This document shows, one piece after another, positions 61,613 to 64,000 of a stretch of DNA of 64,000 bases. The stretch is from Formicarius rufipectus. Taxonomy: Eukaryota > Chordata > Aves > Passeriformes > Formicariidae. The notes beneath the pieces are model-generated. The model made no database searches and was not told where the DNA came from. It saw only the letters and a list, made by a program, of their open reading frames with translations. Within the stretch, counting starts at the first letter, position 1. Each line of letters opens with the position of its first letter. A program made the position numbers and the translations under genes. The stretch spans positions 496,001 through 560,000 of the forward strand of contig VXAU01003997.1 in the NCBI GenBank assembly GCA_013399695.1. Reading direction: 5' to 3'.

Positions 61613-64000
61613 CTCCTTCCTGCAGTAATCCAGCAGGAATTGCACCCATCAATCCCTTCCTCTTTCCTCAGCCAGCTGGCAGGTTGATGCCGTGATTGGG
61701 GGGTTATTTTCACCCTGGGTCACACCGGTGGTGGTGGCTGGGCAGGCTGTAGTCTCACTGTCTGGGACTGCATCCCCCCCTCATGGACAACTGCTTCACC
61801 GTTCCCACCATCCACAGCCTGCCATGGTGGGAAATTCTCTCCCACCAGAGGAGAAAGGTGCTTTCTGCAGACAACAACCAGCTGCAAGAACTGTCAAGCA
61901 AAGTTATCCAGCTGGAACTGGACTCTGCAGTGAGAAATCAGTGTGAAAAATAGGACAATGGACTCCCTACAAAACCCATGGCTACACAAACATTAATTGT
62001 CTATTATTTTACGGGCTGCTTATCTTTTTCAGCAGAAATTGATCCTTGGAATAAACAGGAAGGGGAACTACGAGCCATGGTCTATGTGACTGATGCCGTG
62101 TTGGGTTTGGGCTCAGAAGCTTGAACCTTTAAGCTTAGAGGTTCTGTGTGATCAGACTGACTTCTTCCAGAGTAAGTCTCACAGAATTACTCATAATCTT
62201 GTGACCAGCTCTGCATGGAAATGAGCATGGAAATGTCCTACCCAGTGTAGAAGAGAGCTTAAGAAGGTACCGAAGCCTTAGGCAAACTGGACAATTTGAA
62301 GATGTTTGTAGAACGGATTTGAAGAACAGATGTCACCAACACATGCATTTGTTTTGAAGGGAAAGAAGTTCTTTGTGTTTGTCTCTCACACCAAAGATGC
62401 ATCCTATGTTTTCAAACTTCAACCAACTGCACTGCTTCCAGCCGTGGAGAAAGCTAGTCCTTTTCTGGTTTTGAGTGACATCTGTAGTCCTTATGTGCAC
62501 TTCAACCTAATGGTTGTTCATTCAAGAGCCCTGTTAACTACCCAGCAGCCCTGTTAACCTGCCCCAGAGAAATCCCCCTGATGCTTTGTGCCAGCACCAC
62601 TGAATTTTGAAGGCACAAAAATAAGATATATTGTAGTCGGACATATTAGGATTTTCTCAGGATTATTCAGCAGTTCTTCATAAAAAATCCAACAAAAAAG
62701 CTCTCTGAAGGAACACCTCCTTGCTGTGCAAGTCATGCAGAAGGCAAGTACCTCTAGCACACGTTTGGTCCTATCGCTGCCCACACACCAAACCATTTTC
62801 TCTGTTAGTCATCTTTCCCTACCCTCCTTCTCAATGCAAACATTGCTCTCTTAGCACTCACGAAACTCACCTCAGCTGTGTGCCTTTCATGGCTGATTTC
62901 AACACCGAGAGTTGTGCCACAAACACAGTGGACACGTGATCCTCCAGCCGGCCTCTGATAGCCATCTTACACACCAGCACGGCTTCCTGGGTGGCTGTTT
63001 TGGAACTTCCACGCAGGCATTCACCTCTTGCAGCAACCCTCCAGAACTCTTACACGCTCCTAAAGGATTTCAGCTCCTTCCTGGGTTGTTCTCACCTCAT
63101 GCTTCCCTGTGAGAACTCTGCCAGCCACACAAGCTCAGTGCTCCCTGAACGTGTACCCGGCGCTGGCACAGAACCAGCACCCTGCATACCCATGCACTTC
63201 CCATCAATGACTGTATAGATTGACCTGTGCCTCTTGCTTGCTCTCCTCTTGCACTTAACCCTCCTACCTGCCCTCCTTGTTCTCTGCATGCACATAGGGC
63301 CCCTTGCACCCTTAGCCTGCCTTAAACTGAGAGGCAGATAACTACAGATGGCTTGAGTCGTCATAAACTTTTTCTCACTCCTCATCACTCTTCCCTCCCC
63401 CATAAGTGCTTTTCCTTCTCCTAGGCCCCAGACCCAGGTCTGCAATCCTCACCTGTGCTTCCCTCGTTCATTCAGAGCATGCTGTGTTCACAAATCTCTC
63501 TTATCAGTCATAACTTTTCACTCCTTTCACCTTCCCTTCCCCAGCCCTTGCAAGCAGGCACAGGCTGACAGGTTCCTTGCTCGGTTACACACCATTGTGT
63601 GTCAACCTGCGTTGAGCTTCTCACCCCTTGTAACATGAACTGTCACTCCCATTCCCTTGCACATCATGCCTGACAGCTTCCAACTCCACTCACCTCCCGA
63701 CACACTTCACACTTTACTTTTGACCTTAGTACAGCCATGTGGCTTACAGGGCCCTTCAGGTAGTTTTCCCTCCCATTCCTTCTCCTCCCACCCCTTTATA
63801 TCTTTAGTCATTTCTCCACCAGCTCATTTGTTCCATTCCCTCTTGTTGCTTCACTCAGCCAGTACCTACCACAGAGATGTAAACACATTTGCTATGTCTG
63901 TTGTAACAGAAAATTGCTCCTTTTTTTTTTTGTGTGTGTGTGTGTCTATGTGTTCTCCTCCTCCCACAGTCTTCACTTTATTCCTTACTTGCCATTCATT
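61613..64000. other. Non-coding; pyrimidine-rich toward the window end
   Basis: No gene recognised. From about 62780 on, the plus strand is strongly C+T-rich. A (TG)8 run lies at 63931-63946 after a T run. If NTF3 transcripts start further upstream, this would still be intron. Confidence 0.4.
63931..63946. repeat. (TG)8 microsatellite
   Basis: Uninterrupted TG units following an 11-base T run. Confidence 0.95.

Noticed and set aside
1..64000. CRISPR arrays, operons, prophage or rRNA
   Set aside because: The window is vertebrate nuclear DNA. The only direct repeat array is the minisatellite, and no RNA gene signature was recognised.

Overview
This is vertebrate nuclear DNA, most probably from a bird and perhaps a songbird. 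It has one unmistakable gene, no bacterial-style operon structure, and about twenty truncated CR1 (chicken repeat 1 type) LINE retrotransposons. No Alu, L1 or other mammalian young repeats were recognised. Protein-coding density is very low, and almost all open reading frames in the window are chance frames or CR1 shadows.

The only real gene I can support is NTF3 (neurotrophin-3), on the minus strand at about 11772-12721. Its main coding exon is complete: splice acceptor, 252-aa prepro-protein, stop codon, short AT-rich 3' UTR and poly(A) signal. The mature growth factor is 119 aa with all six cystine-knot cysteines, but its usually invariant first residues carry substitutions (His1, Gly6). 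The alternative upstream exon or exons and the promoter must lie at higher coordinates. I could not find them, so 12722-64000 is probably a mixture of NTF3 first intron and 5' flank. Positions 1-11770 are 3' flank; in mammals this side faces ANO2, but I see no ANO2 exon here.

The rest is non-coding. There are nine plus-strand and twelve minus-strand CR1 fragments. The longest (17668-19945, minus) still shows a decayed reverse transcriptase, and several pairs are inverted copies of the same young subfamily. There is also a 19-bp minisatellite of about 18 units (34839-35180), several A/C- or G/T-rich low-complexity tracts, an ancient palindromic repeat (9143-9215), a possible relic of a different LINE (29933-30260), an exact inverted repeat with an internal tandem duplication (43076-43129), and a duplicated homeodomain-like AT-rich motif (46610-46695).

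I found no convincing sign of a new biological system. The points most worth checking are the NT-3 N-terminal substitutions, the minisatellite's possible higher-order structure, and the possible non-CR1 LINE relic.
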